Positions 1 to 11,581 are shown, numbered from the stretch's first letter. The stretch is 64,000 nucleotides of DNA from Strobilurus pachycystidiatus (GCA_019915135.1 JAHLMK010000007.1:2170001-2234000), one strand, 5' to 3'. Numbers and translations are program-made. The notes: generated by a model not told the origin, from the letters alone.

Positions 1-730
1 TCTGGGTTTTTGTGCCACCTTAGGCGTTGTTCGTGGCCGGCGTATAGCGCCGCTACTTCCAACTTAGTACCTTGTTCGGTGATTCCTGTCTGGTCAAAGA
101 TCCAGTTGCACATCGTGAAGAATTCCCTCACATCGTCTCCAGAGTGTCCCTTGAACTTTGGGGCATCCCTTGAGAATGGTATCGGGATCTTCTTGCCTTG
201 GATCTCGCCTCTAGCTTCAGCGCTAAGTTCCTCGGAAGGTACAATTGCTCGTACTGCCATTACTGGAACTGGTATCGTGTTTTGGGTAGACGGGTTAAAG
301 TCAATGAAGGGGGTAATAGGTTCTGGACTTTCGGGGTCTTCAAGGTCAGTCAAAGGACTTCCGAAAGGTGTCACAAATGCGGGACTAGGCGAAGTTCTAG
401 AGTCCGAATGTCTTCGGATACTGGTTGGAGTTCTCGAAGGTGATTCAGGATCTGAAGAAGATCTGATCCTAGAGGCAGTAGGTGTTGAAGGTGGTACTTG
501 CGTACGTTTCTTCTTTTGGTTCTTGGGAGTAGTCGGGTCTGCAAAACGTCGCTGTGCTTGAGCTACTTCACTAGGTAAACCGTTGTAAAGTGAGCCGGCG
601 ATTGGGCGATTGCTTCTTAGGCGACTAGTGATACCAGAGGTTGCTGGATTTGAAGATCCGGCAATAACTGGGTCTCCTTTTGGTGGTTGTGGATTTGCGC
701 GGTTCTGGCTGTTGGTGTAACGACCAGAGT
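1..730 (-). CDS. gypsy Gag, N-terminal part (runs off the edge)
   Basis: The minus-strand frame reads from a Pro/Ser/Thr-rich region (about 250-600) into a typical gypsy capsid segment: FKGHSGDDVREFFTMCNWIF followed by DQTGITEQGTKLEVAALYAG. This is the retrotransposon gag helical domain that packages element RNA. No in-frame ATG is visible upstream (a TGA lies near 775), so the start is unresolved: a non-ATG start, a splice or a mutation are all possible. The C-terminus, including any zinc knuckle, lies outside the window. Confidence 0.65.
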
Positions 731-814
731 TCCTTGCAGCCAGTGTCTTTTGTTTATGGAGATTCCGATCTCAAGGTCGACTTAGAAGTCTCTTTCGAAA
801 TCAAAATTTACACC

Positions 815-832
815 CCCTCGCGGTGGGCTCCA
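815..832 (-). other. tRNA primer-binding site of the gypsy element
   Basis: Five bases inside the LTR end the minus strand reads TGGAGCCCACCGCGAGGG. It starts with TGG, the complement of a tRNA 3' CCA, at the position where reverse transcription is primed. The matching tRNA was not identified. Confidence 0.55.
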
Positions 833-837
833 AAATA

Positions 838-2505
838 TGATGTGCAAGTTCGGAATAGACCTCTGAAAAGAAGCTATCGTCTAACCACACTATCAATCCT
901 TATCACAACTAGTACTCCTTGTAAGGGAGCTGGGGTGCACAAAGGTTCGAGAGAACAAGGTGCTTTTGGGTAATGGAGAAATAGAGATGTATTCCGAATC
1001 GCTGTAGTTAAACTACGAGTTGTTTTTGGGGGTGTAGGGATTCTGATCGAAATGACACAAGAAAACCTTGAAGTCGTAGGCCGAACCTCTTGACGTATGA
1101 AGACCTTAAACAGCGCGAGGCAATGTAGCTTCTACCTATCAAGTGCTCTGGTGTACAAGGACTTTGTCTTGGAATCGTCAGGCCGCTACCGCAGGTTTTA
1201 CGCCACTGGACTGCTAACGATAAGGACTCCTTCTTGCACTTAAACCAAACTTCTAGTGTCTTGCACCGGGACCAAAGGTTCCGAAAGGTGTCTCAGACGT
1301 TGACAACACTCGTTCAAACTCGACTTATTCCTCAAAGGGAAGTACTTCACGAAAGAGCGTGAGTGCAGGGCAGAACCACTTGCAAACCGGCCTTCTTGCG
1401 AATACAAGGTTCTAACACCAAGTAGATTCGTTGGTACTTGACTTGGTACGTCGGAATAAGGTTCTTTCGAGTCTTTCAAGGAGTTTGGCAACACCTGATG
1501 TCTTTAAATCTTGGAAAGGTCTTTGGGGTCTTTGTGTACTTTGCAGAAATGAGTCGAAACTCGAGATAGATTCACTACAACGGCTGCGTCTGACTAGCGG
1601 CTACTGGAGGGGGCTCTAAGCTACCGAAATATGGGTCCTTTGGGCCCTTTTATACTACTGGTGGGTTCCTACTGAGTAAGCATCTATTCTAGGATCGGAT
1701 ACATCGGACTTTCGAGTCATACAAGTGCTGGATTCTTATTGGCTATCCCTGGTCGAAACAACTGCGGCCAGGCCGCTTGGTCCTTTAGCCATATACGCCA
1801 CCTTGGCGGTATGGTACAATCCTTGTGCCCAGGAGATCAAGGTCCGATAAGGACTTCGATCCTTAGGTATCTTTATGTTGCAAGGTCCTACGGACACCTG
1901 CTTTCTTGTGTATAGGTTGGATGGAGATCGTTAAGAACGTCCTTTCGAGCGCAGACACTACAGGGGAGTGCTTTCTTAAAGTGGTAATACACCCTGCTTT
2001 CGGGGTGGTCCTTGATCGTGGATCATGATCGATCGGCATAGCGGAAGGCGTCGGTTCGGAGTCCTTGACAGCTCCGAAGATTGTTTCCCCAAAAGGGTTG
2101 TGACGTCCTTGAACTATTTCGGGACCTTCCAGGTCTTTGGGTTGAGGTGCGCAGGTCTTGGGTCGCTCGAACCGAACCGCCTGGAGACCTTGGACCCTCC
2201 TTGGGTGCGAATGGTTATAGCACATCGTCTGTAGTACAAGGTACACGCAAAGGTACGGGATCTTGAAAGGGATCCAACGCGCGGATAAGGATATTCGGAT
2301 GAAGGTGATCGAAGGTTTCGATCGCGCCTGTCCAAAAGGACTTGTTAAGGCGCCTGGACCTTGTCCTGGAGGCTTGCCCGCGTCAAGGCAGTAACTCCTG
2401 CGTGCTCTATCCTAAGTACTTGACTGGAGGTTCCTAAGGTCTTTGGGCTGTTCAGGAATCGCAAAATTCCCCGTTTCTAGTACTGGAATAGTACCCTGCG
2501 TATCA
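838..2505 (-). repeat. gypsy 5' LTR, 1668 bp
   Basis: The LTR begins TGATACGC (minus strand, at 2505) and ends CACATCA (at 838). It is nearly collinear with the 1678-bp solo LTR at 34252-35929. Open frames of about 60-130 codons inside it recur in both copies, but only because the DNA is repeated. I see no known domain in them. Confidence 0.85.
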
Positions 2506-2780
2506 GCGTTCATAATATTGGAGTTGGCGAACTGGCGCTGGCGTGTCCAGCCTGCCCTAGACCGGGAATCAACCTGCCCTCTAATTGGAAAGAGGCTCCG
2601 CCGGAAGACGAGTGCGCTCTCCTTTTTTTCAGATAATTCGCTATACTGATGCACACCGTAGATTTCTCTATCAGAAGATACAGGCCTCCGACGCCAATTT
2701 CCGTCTGGAGAATTTCTCACCTGTAGCAGGCAGACTGATGTATGAGCTGTGCCAAATGGCACATGTACCTCATGCATGAG
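2506..2780 (+). pseudogene. KDZ transposase remnant (KDZ0)
   Basis: Coding sequence starts directly at the LTR edge and reads GVGELALACPACPRPGINLP, then PSNWKEAPPEDE. An intron-like GTGCGCTC...CCGTAG follows, then FLYQKIQASDANFRLENFS. The matching stretch of the intact KDZ2 transposase is GELALQCPACPRPDINLP ... YQLSRASDANFRLQ, with an intron at the same position. Everything upstream is cut off by the gypsy insertion, and everything after about 2780 is unrecognisable. Confidence 0.75.
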
Positions 2781-3455
2781 GGGTGCCATATAGCACACAG
2801 CCAAAATCAGAGGCGGGAAATAGCTGGGGGCGGGGCTGATGGCTGGGAGCGGATGGGGAGCTCACTGTGCGGCGGGTTGAGCCCACTGTGTGTCGGAGAC
2901 ATGGCTTATGTGATCCTAGATGGGCGGGAGAGGCTACCAAATTGGGATAGCTAGGGGATGGGGGGAAAAGGCGGGTAAGCGGGGATGGGTGGGATTGGGG
3001 GGTCGGCTGAATGGGGTGGGGTAATGTGTGAGGTGATGGGTAGCTCCCGTTGGGTATTAGGGTGGGGTGGGGTCAGTCAGTGTGGCGCAATTGAGGCAGG
3101 AGGAGCATGGATATTGGGCTGGGGTCGGGCATGGTCCGGGCATAGGGTAGGGGTTCTAGGGTGGGTTCTGGGTGGTATATAGCTTTGTTGTGTGGCGTAC
3201 CAATAAGGATAGGGGATTTTGCTGGGGGTATTCAGCAAATGATGGGGGGTGATCAGGATATGATCGGGCCTTCCTCTCTTGGGTTTCCGGCCTTGATCAC
3301 ACCTCAAATGAGCTGGGAGATTCAGGAGCACCCCCACATTCAAGTGTGGCGCCTTTTTAAAAAAGTTTTTTTTGTGTGCGCCTCACTCACTGTCACTCAT
3401 TCTGGTGAAAAAAAAAATTATGCAAAAAATTCACAAAACATTGTACATGAAATGT
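2781..3455. other. Non-coding spacer with a G-rich strand
   Basis: I see no credible gene here. About 2810-3190 of the plus strand is strongly G-skewed with many GGGG runs (for example around 2955-3010 and 3060-3075), compatible with G-quadruplex formation. 3350-3480 is A/T-rich with homopolymer runs and probably holds the 3' flank of the minus-strand gene that ends at 3456. Confidence 0.5.
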
Positions 3456-6057
3456 CTACAATTGTCCTAAAACAAAGAGAATATCCACTACTGCTCTGGT
3501 CCAGCTGGTCATCTGATGCTTGTACCTCTCCTGCGCCCGCTTGTCCCCTGTTTTTGTCACCATCACATCAATCAAAAACCTCCAGAAAAAAAGTGTTGCA
3601 AGGACGTTTACGAATCCATTGATACCCTTTATACGCAGTCGCCCCCACTCCTCATCCTGCACTCCGTCCAGCTTTTGCAGAAACCACTGCAAACCCTCTG
3701 CTTGCCTCATCAGAATGGTTACCCCGTCCCAATCTCCCCTCGCTCGGTTTGCTGGCTGCAAAAAGGTCCACCATCCCAAGAAATCCTTTTCCAGAGCAGG
3801 AGTATTCTGCGTCGGTGGTGTCCACGGCCAGCGCCTAGCTCTAGCAATCCAGTCGCCCACAACGGGAGGTTGACCAGTCTTCGCCTTGATGTTGCCGGTC
3901 TCTAGCTTCCCCCCCACTATGCGAGAACTGTCCTCCGTCTCAAACTTTATCCAACGCCACACAAGACGCCCCCACTGCTCCCCATAATCTCCTGATTGAA
4001 ACATCTTCAGACAATGCTGCAACTTGGCATCCACACCCACCCCCATGCTCAGCTTATGCAGGGGTAGATGCCCCTCAGAAACGTCAGAGCCAGAGGTGTC
4101 ATCTGTCCGGGCGCGTTTAGAGGGAGTAACAGCACCCCCGTCTTCCATTGAACGCTTTGATGCCAGAGGGGGGGATATGCGTGATAATGGGCTAGGCGGG
4201 CTAGGCGACATCCGGGGTGGTGCAGCAGCGGGAGGTTCAAGTGATCGCTCATATGAAGGAGCCGGCGACGGTTGTGGAGAGGGAGCAGGAGATGCGCGTG
4301 GCGAAGGAGCCGGCGACGGTTGTGGAGAGGGAGCAGGAGATGTGCGTGGCGAAGGAGCCGGCAACGGTTGTGGAGAGGGAGCAGGAGATGTGCGTGGCGA
4401 AGGAGCCGGCAACGGTTGTGGAGAGGGAGCTAAAGACAGACGCGGCAGAGGCGCAAGCGGGGAGCAAGGCGAAAGAGCCGGAGATGCACGCGGCAAAGGA
4501 GCCAGCGAAGGGTGGAGCGACGCAGCAGGAGACGGACGTGGGGAAAGAGCAGGCGACGGTTGACGTGAAGGAGCCAGAGAGGGAACGAGAGGCGACTGCG
4601 TTGGGGCGGCGTCCTTGTTCAAAGATGGAGGGGGATCTCCTCCAACGGCGGAGAGGCTGTGCATACGTTCATCGCTTGAGTCAGAGAATCGGGAGATGGT
4701 GACGTTTCCCTCCTCTGCGCTCAAGTCATCCTCGGCCACATCTCGGCTGTCCGAATTCTTCAAACCGAGAGATTGACAGTGCTCGACACCTAGAACAGAG
4801 TTCTGATTTTGATTCAATTTGACGAAAAAAGGTGCTTACTGTAGCATTGCTTCAGAAATTTCCCCCAGGCAGGCTTTAAAACCTTGCTATGAAAGGTTGG
4901 ATCAGCTTGCACAAAGTTCAAGCTGACACCACCCTTCGTCATACCCGAACACACCCTTACAAAAGCATAAGTCACTTGTCGATGGAAGGAGATAGCACGT
5001 ACGTCAACATTGTGAGCCGACCTCCATTGACGGGCTCGGGTCCACCTCCTACACTCATGAAGGACCATCCTGTCTCCAACCGCAGGTCGTCCAGAAAATT
5101 TTGCAATCGTTCTGCGACCGTCTCCAAAGCCCTGATTCCAAGTGATGTCAGCTAAAATCTTTTCAACCTGAATGAGAACGTACTCTTGAATCTCCTGAGG
5201 ATTGGTACAGGGCCCCTCATCCCTTCGTGCCGCCAACTCCTTCACCTTCCCCGCGTAGAGCGTCTGCGCCACCTCCAGGTTTGACTTGGACTTCATCTCC
5301 CAACCCTCCTGCACGGCTTTTGGCAACGCCTCAAACGCCGTCTTCTTGTACTTGGTCATTCTCCCTGCGCGCGAGCCTTTCAGTTTCTCCTTGACCTCCG
5401 CCGTGTACGCCTTTGGATCCCCAAACTCTTCCTCCAGTGATTTGCGAAAGCCCTCCATCACGACCACCTTTTCCTCTTCATACCACAGCTCCAACGCCGA
5501 TATTTTGCGAGGTTTCCTCAACTGCTTCTGAGCCCCCCTCTCCTTCTCGCGTGTCTTCTTGGCCCTATCCCGAGCTTTGGTTGTGTCGCTGTGGCGCTCG
5601 ATGTACTCAATGCGCCTTTGCAGCTTCTATATGGTTCGGCGAGGGGGTCAGGAACGCTTCAGCTCAAGTCAAAATGAGGACGCACGGCTACCAGGTCCTT
5701 CTCCCTGGCCTTAGCCTCCTCAAAGGCAGCCAGCGCAGCCAGGTATCTTCCCTCATCCCCTTCCCTCCTCTTCGCCAACTCCTCTTGCCCCTCCCCCTCT
5801 CCCGGCGGAGAATCAAAGTCTTCACGCCTTGGCTCGATTCTTTCCTCCACGATAGCTTCGTCGTCAACGCTCGCCAAGAAATCATCCGTGGGCTCCCATG
5901 AGTTAGGGTACTCTGGTGGAAAACGCTTGAAGAAGCTGCGGATGATATTACGAGCTGCGTCGGAGCCTTTATTCTCTTTTACGGCGTCCTTGTAAAATTG
6001 GGCCTGGGACAGAAGGTATGCGCCGCGCTTTCCCCGAAAGGTACCAGAATTAGGCAT
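3456..6057 (-). CDS. KDZ-associated divergent HMG-like protein, copy 1
   Basis: Three exons are proposed. Exon 1 starts at 6057 (MPNSGTFRGKRG). An intron of about 67 nt ends CATATAG near 5630, and a 50-nt intron (GTAAGCACC...GTTCTAG) lies near 4770-4820. The middle part is charged and helical and resembles a divergent HMG box (ALELWYEEEKVVVMEGF ... KTAFEALPKAVQEGW). It is followed by a long Ser/Pro repeat region and a C-terminal domain with GWWTFLQPANRARGDWDG and GINGFVNVLATLFFW. That C-terminal block recurs in the genes ending at 7028 and 40949. Divergent HMG proteins are known KDZ cargo; a DNA-binding role is inferred. The HMG assignment rests on pattern only. Confidence 0.55.
4261..4452 (-). 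repeat. 48-bp minisatellite inside the HMG-like gene
   Basis: Four tandem 48-bp units start at 4261, 4309, 4357 and 4405. On the minus strand each encodes a 16-residue Ser/Pro/Ala block of the SPAPSPQPSPAPSPRT type. A long plus-strand ORF over the same stretch is a by-product of the repeat. Confidence 0.85.
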
Positions 6058-6289
6058 AGTTACTGAACCAAAAAAATCAGTCAATCTGGTACCAGGGCTT
6101 GGCTAGGCCACTTACCTTGCAAGAAACAGGAAATGTAAGACCGAGGGAGTGGTGCAAGAGCAAGGCAGACGCGGTTTCCTATTTGGGTATCTGGTGCACT
6201 CCGGGCCCGCTTATGAGTAGGCTTGAAGTTATGACGCTGGCGAAAGAGAGGTAAACATTCTAAAAACTACAGAAATCACAAATTTTGGA

Positions 6290-6564
6290 CTAGATGATAT
6301 TGTCAACCCCCCCAACCCAGGAAAGAACCTCCGAACGCGTAGCCTTACACAAAGTGACCGTCAATCTACGAGGAGACACCTCATCTTCATAGAACTGTTG
6401 AAGAATTCGCCTGCAAATGGAATGAGTTCATATCGATGGAGATGAGGGAAAATTTACCGATTATCAAAAGCGATTCGTTCCCCGTTGTGTTCCACCAAAA
6501 ACATAGTGGGTCGAGGCCGTATAGCCGCCGATGCTACGGCGTGACTACGAGCTGAGGGAGCCAT
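6290..6564 (-). CDS. Small hypothetical protein, two exons
   Basis: ATG at 6564 opens MAPSARSHAVASAAIRPRP and continues to FLVEHNGERIAFDNR. A 47-nt intron (GTAAATTTTCC...TTTGCAG) joins in frame to RILQQFYEDEVSPRRLTV and a stop at 6290-6292. The good splice sites and kept frame are the evidence. It could also be the first exons of a longer gene. No family recognised. Confidence 0.4.
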
Positions 6565-7027
6565 AGCTGTAGTAATTAGACAAATGCCCAAGCCACTAGA
6601 CATGAATAATTCCAGGCAAACGGGCGTCACTTGACATGCGCGGTAGGACCCGGGTAGGTTCTTTGTCAGCTACTCCGAGCTCGGCATACCTGGATGAGCA
6701 CGTGAGCCGCCCTCCGCGCCCATGCCTCCTCACCGGGGATATTCCCATTTGCAATTATCAGCTATCCAGATCTTGCCGACAATGCCGCAGTGCTCGAGCT
6801 CCCTCCGCATTGCCGAATGGTGCCGTCCCTCCGTGGCGTTCATGCCGCACTGCCAGCAGCGCGTCCGACGTCGGCGTTCGGACCGAACGCACCACGTGAT
6901 TGTTCGACTTGTCGGTTATATCGCTACTATTGATAGTACTTCCGCTTGATCAATGCATTTACGTTCGTTCCTTTCTTTACAATTACTCGCTTTTCGGATT
7001 CCACGTCACTACTTATTTACGACATCG
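6565..7027. other. Intergenic, no gene seen
   Basis: No frame here has splice sites or motifs that I can support. Several short overlapping ORFs around 6640-6950 look accidental. The stretch separates the small gene at 6290-6564 from the 3' end of the HMG-like gene that stops at 7028. Confidence 0.4.
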
Positions 7028-9699
7028 TTACTCAGAGCGTAGGCGTTCCAACAACCCCGTCAACACCCACTCGACATCCTTCCTCGCTGACTCCCATTCC
7101 GCTGAAATCTCGCCCTTCGTAACATCATAGGATCTCCACCACGACAACACAGCGACAACACTCAAAAGACCGTTCTGTCCAGGGACACGGAGTTTGATCC
7201 ACTCATCGCCATACGCATCCTGCGTCCAGTCCCCGCTGTCATTACGGTTGCGCCACACCTCTTGCAAAGCCGCCCACCAGCTCGCCCATGCGACACCGAA
7301 TCTCGAACCCTCTTTCTCTCCAAGAATTGACCGCACGCCGTTCCGAGTTCGGCCAAGGCTTATCCACTTGGTCAAGAGCAGCGGACGCAAACGTGTGCCA
7401 GGCAAGCTAAATCCCTTGCCCGACTCCACCGATGTCCATCCATATTCCATCTCAATTTCCGCCAACAGCTTCAGCACTCCCAAGAGCTCTGTCCCGCCCT
7501 CCGCTGCCATAAACTCCGTGACGCTTTCCCTCAACCAAGTCGGTGCCTGGGCGACAAGGTCCTTGATTGCGCGGCCAATATCATCCTGACCAGTGTCTTC
7601 TCCACGACCAGCGTCACCAGTGTTCTCCTGACCAGGCGACATTATGTCCTGGTTATCGCCCTGCCCCTCTGACTCGCCGTTTTCATCGCCATCCGCTCCC
7701 GGCGGGATCGTATCGCCATCATTAGCCGGCCCTTCGTCACCGATTTTTTCCTCGTACCCCAACCGCTCAGAACGGCGCGGTGCCTCAGTCTGTGGAAGCG
7801 CCTCCTTCCTCTTACGTTGAGGCTTGGGTCGCGGTGGCGGTGGCGGGGGAGGAGGAAGATTTGGATTGGCAATGGTACCGTCGGCGATGCCAGCATTAGC
7901 GTGACGAACATAGTCGGCGGTCGTCAGGCCGTCTCTTGGGATCCCCATTTCCTGCATGTGCGACAGTGCGACGAGCACAAGCTTGTTTCGGCGAATATTC
8001 TCCTCCCTCTCGACCTCCATTGCGCTTACAGCTGGTCCAGCACGCCTCTTCTTCTCCGCCGGTGCCTTTGAGGCCTCTGGCGCGTTTTCCAGCCTCCTCC
8101 TTTTTTCACCAGAGTGTTTCTCCACCTCGTCCATCTCTTCTTCGTCAGAGGAATCGTCCAAGCTCACTACGTCCATCGTGTGCAGGTCCGCCAGCATCGC
8201 TGCCGTATCAACGAACCGACTAGCGTCGAGGCCTGAGGTCGGTTCCGCGGCATCTGGCGAAAAGGCCTCCAACGACGACTCGCCAGCCGTAGGCGGGACC
8301 ACAATCTCCGGTCCGTTTACCGTTCCTTTTGCCGTCGATGGAGTAGATTTGGAGGACACCACAACGGATTCTCTTTCCGTGTCATTGTAGCAAGTCCCGA
8401 GCCAAGACTTATAGTCGGCGATGAAGGCGGTCATCTTCGTCTCCCCCATCCATTCCGGGAAGGACAGGGGAACCGCCGCCGAGTTTCGACTTGTGGTAAC
8501 ACTACAGTTGTCGTGAGTTCAACATGCTTCTACGACGGCTGTCCATCCATAAGCTAACTCACTTGAAGGTACCAATGTTGCCGTTATACATGTCCATCGG
8601 TCCGCCGACTATTGTGAATACTCGACAGAACGTCCGTTCCTCGATCCCGCGATTGACTTTGCCAATGAATCGCTCGGACTTGGCAAGTGCTCTGCGGGTT
8701 GGAATTAGCCTCGAAGAAATGATCATGGGCGGGCACACGTACATCTTCCGATCCTCTGGCGCCTTGGACGGCGGCTCGCTGAGTGCCTTCTCGTATGCGG
8801 CCTTCTCCGCCGTTCCTTTCTCCTTTGCCAGCGTGGCGTACACGTCCCGCTCCTCCTCCGATAAATACTTGAATACCTTTCGCACGAATTCCGTACCCAC
8901 TGTCACCGACTTCTTTCGCTTGCCCCTCATCGCCCAGAGTTCGTCCACGGCACGCACTAATGACGGTTCCAATGCGGCGTACTTGGTCTTGGTGGCATCG
9001 TCGAGCTTCAGCCAAACCGAATCGACTATTTGGCGACCGAATTCCGTCTCCTTCGCCAGCACCGCCTCGTCGGAGATCTTGTTCCACGCTGCACCGACCA
9101 TGGCACGCAGTTGGAGGCCGGAGTCCCAGTTTTCGTGATGGAAGAGGTGATATGCGTGGGGTTGTTTAGGCGGTTTCAATAACTCACACAGTCTCGCCAT
9201 GAAAATTTGGAACGTGTCTTTGGGATCGCGGATCGTCAGGCGTTTAACGTGCTTGCGAAATTTTCCGGCTCGATAAATGAACCAGCGGCGAAGACGCTGA
9301 CAACCGCATGTCAGTCAATATTCTCGTCCATGACATTACATGCAGACTCACCTCATTCATTCTCAGGATATGCTGTCGCTTAGCGGCGTACTCCTCCTCT
9401 GTCAAATCCGTGTTGTCCGCCGGCAAAGCCTTCAACGCGTCGTAGGGCACGATAGTCTCCGGCTCCTCGCAATCTTGTAGCGGCCACGGGAATTGGGCGT
9501 GAAACTGACTCTGCAACTCCTTCAGCTTTTTCTCGACTGCCTGCCAGCCGTGCTGTACGGCGTCTACGAAGTCAGCCACCTGAGGCTCAAACACTTCCGC
9601 GCGTTTACCCTCCATCCATCCCTTCGCATTGCGTCGGTTTTTCTTTGCGATGGGAACATAAGCTCTCTTTCGCCCCGGGGCCGTTGTTTTCACCACCAT
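7028..9699 (-). CDS. KDZ-associated divergent HMG-like protein, copy 2
   Basis: It starts at 9699 (MVVKTTAPGRKRAYVP), followed by an intron GTGAGTCTGC...GTTGTCAG near 9300-9350. The second exon carries the HMG-like part (HAYHLFHHENWDSGLQLRAM, then VWLKLDDATKTKYAAL). A further intron near 8450-8560 leads to a long acidic and Ser/Pro-rich linker with a poly-proline run and a basic patch. The C-terminal domain (VAWASWWAALQEVWR ... NGLLSVVAVLSWWRSYD) matches the other two copies. It is transcribed away from the RNHCP gene at 9826, the same arrangement as in KDZ2. DNA or chromatin binding is inferred from the HMG resemblance. Confidence 0.6.
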
Positions 9700-9825
9700 G
9701 ACGGTGTGGCTGGCGGTCTGTCACTCGATGGAAGCAGCGTATCTTTCGGACCGGCCGGGAGGAAACCACACAAGTGGTCATTTGCAATCGTCGATCTTAG
9801 GCACTTGACTTAGTCTTTCACCATC
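9700..9825. promoter_or_regulatory. Bidirectional promoter region, HMG-like / RNHCP
   Basis: Only 126 bp separate the divergent start codons at 9699 (-) and 9826 (+), so both promoters must sit here or overlap the genes. No clear TATA box is visible. The equivalent pair in KDZ2 is separated by 204 bp (43928-44131). Confidence 0.5.
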
Positions 9826-10545
9826 ATGTCTCTATCCACAACCTCTCGTGCTGCCGATGCTAAAGCCTCAGCAGCGCCTGCGGATTCGGATTCGACTGTC
9901 GCTGGCCAGCCAGGTCCGTATGGTCTCGGTTACATGGCTAATTTTATGCTCAACGCCTTTTTTTCAGACTCGGTTGTCAAGCCACCCGCCTATGACATTC
10001 CCTCCTCCTTCCCGGCTCGTTTTATCTACGATCCGCTCATTCCTCTCGACGCTTACGTTGACGAAAGCGTTCCCTTGCGCGCGGGTGTCCTCTTCAACAA
10101 GGTCCCAGATCAGCCGCTCCAGCCTGCCTACATCTGCGGCGAGGCTGATGGCTCCAAGACGTTTTTCTATGTCATCACTGTCGGCTTGAAAGTCGGTATT
10201 GTCACCAGCTCGTATGTAATTTCTTATTCCAATTGTTGTCATGGCACTATTTGACAATAAATATCAGTGCTGAAGCGTCCGCCATGATCAATGGGGTCTC
10301 TGAGGGCTTCCGCAAGAAGCGCCACAGTCAACACGCTGCCCTCCAGTTCTTTAACGAAGAACTGGCTGCAAACAAGGTGCGGATTGGCAAGTATCGCAAG
10401 TCTTCTCGCGACAGGTTAGTGTCATTATTTTGCGCCGCCCACCTCGTCCTCACCGGTCGTTCTTACAGGTTACTCTGCTGTGTTCTGATGTAGTCTCAAG
10501 TTCCTCGCGGGAGTGGATCGGACCCTGGTCATCAAAGCCCGTTAA
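9826..10545 (+). CDS. RNase H1 N-terminal-like (RNHCP) domain protein
   Basis: Three exons: 9826 to about 10212, then an intron GTATGTAATTTC...AATATCAG, an exon to about 10415, an intron GTTAGTGTC...TGATGTAG, and a last exon ending at 10545. Around the first splice the protein reads FFYVITVGLKVGIVTSS and then INGVSEGFRKKRHSQHAALQ. This fits the pattern YxVxxGxxxGIxxxW...V.GxxGxxxxxxxxxxxA of the RNase H1 hybrid-binding / caulimovirus viroplasmin fold, although the usual Trp is Ser here. No RNase H catalytic domain follows. Binding of RNA:DNA hybrids or dsRNA is inferred only. Confidence 0.6.
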
Positions 10546-10598
10546 ATAGTGTGCCTGTCGTTTACAATGCTATCTATGTGCCCTTTCCATCTGCCCTC

Positions 10599-11581
10599 AT
10601 GAGTCCTTGTCTTCCCAACGCTGGCTCGCGATCAGCTCGCCCACCTCCAATTGTGATAGATCTGAGCTCCGATGAGGAGGACGGTCTGGCCATCCCTTCA
10701 TTACCGCCATCGCCCCTACGTTCTGAGACTCCGCCGCCAGCCTATGGTAACATAGCCAATGACGCGGACGACCTCGTTGCTGCTCTAGACAATATTCGCC
10801 TTGGTCCACCCGATGGGTCGGCTGTATACGTCATTCGCAGAGGAGCCAACACGCGTATCACCACGCAATGGTGGGCACAACTTTTCCTTGGCTATGGAAA
10901 ATCTGATTCAGAATTGCAGGTCGGATGCCGGGAATGCTCAGCACCGCCAAGGCGCACAAGTTGAACGTCTGACTCCCACAAAACCGCGCTCGTCGGGCCG
11001 ATGCAAAGCATACGTCGTTTTCGTAGGACACCATCCAGGTGTCTACAGCAGCTGGTGCGCATGTTTAATATCCTTCCTTCACAATCCATGCTGAAGATCG
11101 TTTTGACCATTTTCATCATCAGGGATGATACGAAACGCCAGACGGATGGGGTTTCGGGCGCCGTTCACCAAGGGTATCGACTGCTAGCCCAAGCACATGC
11201 TGCCTTTTCCTTTGCGCAGGAGCATGACTTAATCGCCGAGTTCCTCCCGACTGCGGACCGACAGTTCCGTGAGATCCGCCCTCAAGATCCACAGGTAAAG
11301 GTTTGGACTCGCGACGGCCCGCTCAGCGCTGGTGCTCGCACCGACTCTTGGCATGTTGTATTCGCTGGGACGCAGCCGGGCATTTACCGCACATAGTAAG
11401 CACCTTATTTACTCCTGTCCTGGAGATAACTCATGAATTGGCTAGTGTTGAATCCGCTTACCATCACATTGGCGTCCCAGGCGCTGTGTATCGCGGATTT
11501 CCTACCTACGAGGCAGCCGTGACCGCATACACACTCGCCTGCGACGCAGGCAACATTGTGGTTATGGAGGCTGTCACATAG
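10599..11581 (+). CDS. Tandem RNHCP-domain protein with an acidic SIM-like motif
   Basis: Four exons are proposed, with introns at about 10877-10919, 11057-11122 and 11397-11446, all in frame. The N-terminal part carries VIDLSSDEED, a classic SUMO-interacting-type hydrophobic/acidic motif. It is followed by a partial module (VYVIRRGANTRITTQW) and two fuller RNHCP modules: KAYVVFVGHHPGVYSSW ... VSGAVHQGYRLLAQAHAAF and WHVVFAGTQPGIYRTY ... VPGAVYRGFPTYEAA. It lies 53 bp downstream of another RNHCP gene on the same strand, suggesting local duplication. The stop is TAG at 11579-11581. Confidence 0.6.

Larger units (their letters stand above)
1..2505 (-). mobile_element. 5' end of a Ty3/gypsy LTR retrotransposon (partial)
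   Basis: On the minus strand, in order from 2505 downward, there is a 1.67-kb LTR, a tRNA primer-binding site and a gag reading frame that runs off the left edge. A second copy of the same LTR lies in the opposite orientation at 34252-35929, which fixes both LTR ends (TGATACGC ... CACATCA). The element inserted inside a KDZ transposase gene, because coding sequence for that protein begins directly at 2506. Protease, polymerase and the 3' LTR would lie outside the window, so TSD and age cannot be judged. Confidence 0.8.

Noticed and set aside
1863..2246. 127-codon ORF that recurs at 34511-34894
   Set aside because: It is repeated only because both lie in copies of the same LTR. There is no domain, and single changes between copies show no coding bias that I can see.
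4024..4563. Gly/Ala-rich 179-codon plus-strand ORF
   Set aside because: Antisense shadow of the 48-bp repeat and Ser/Pro linker of the HMG-like gene.
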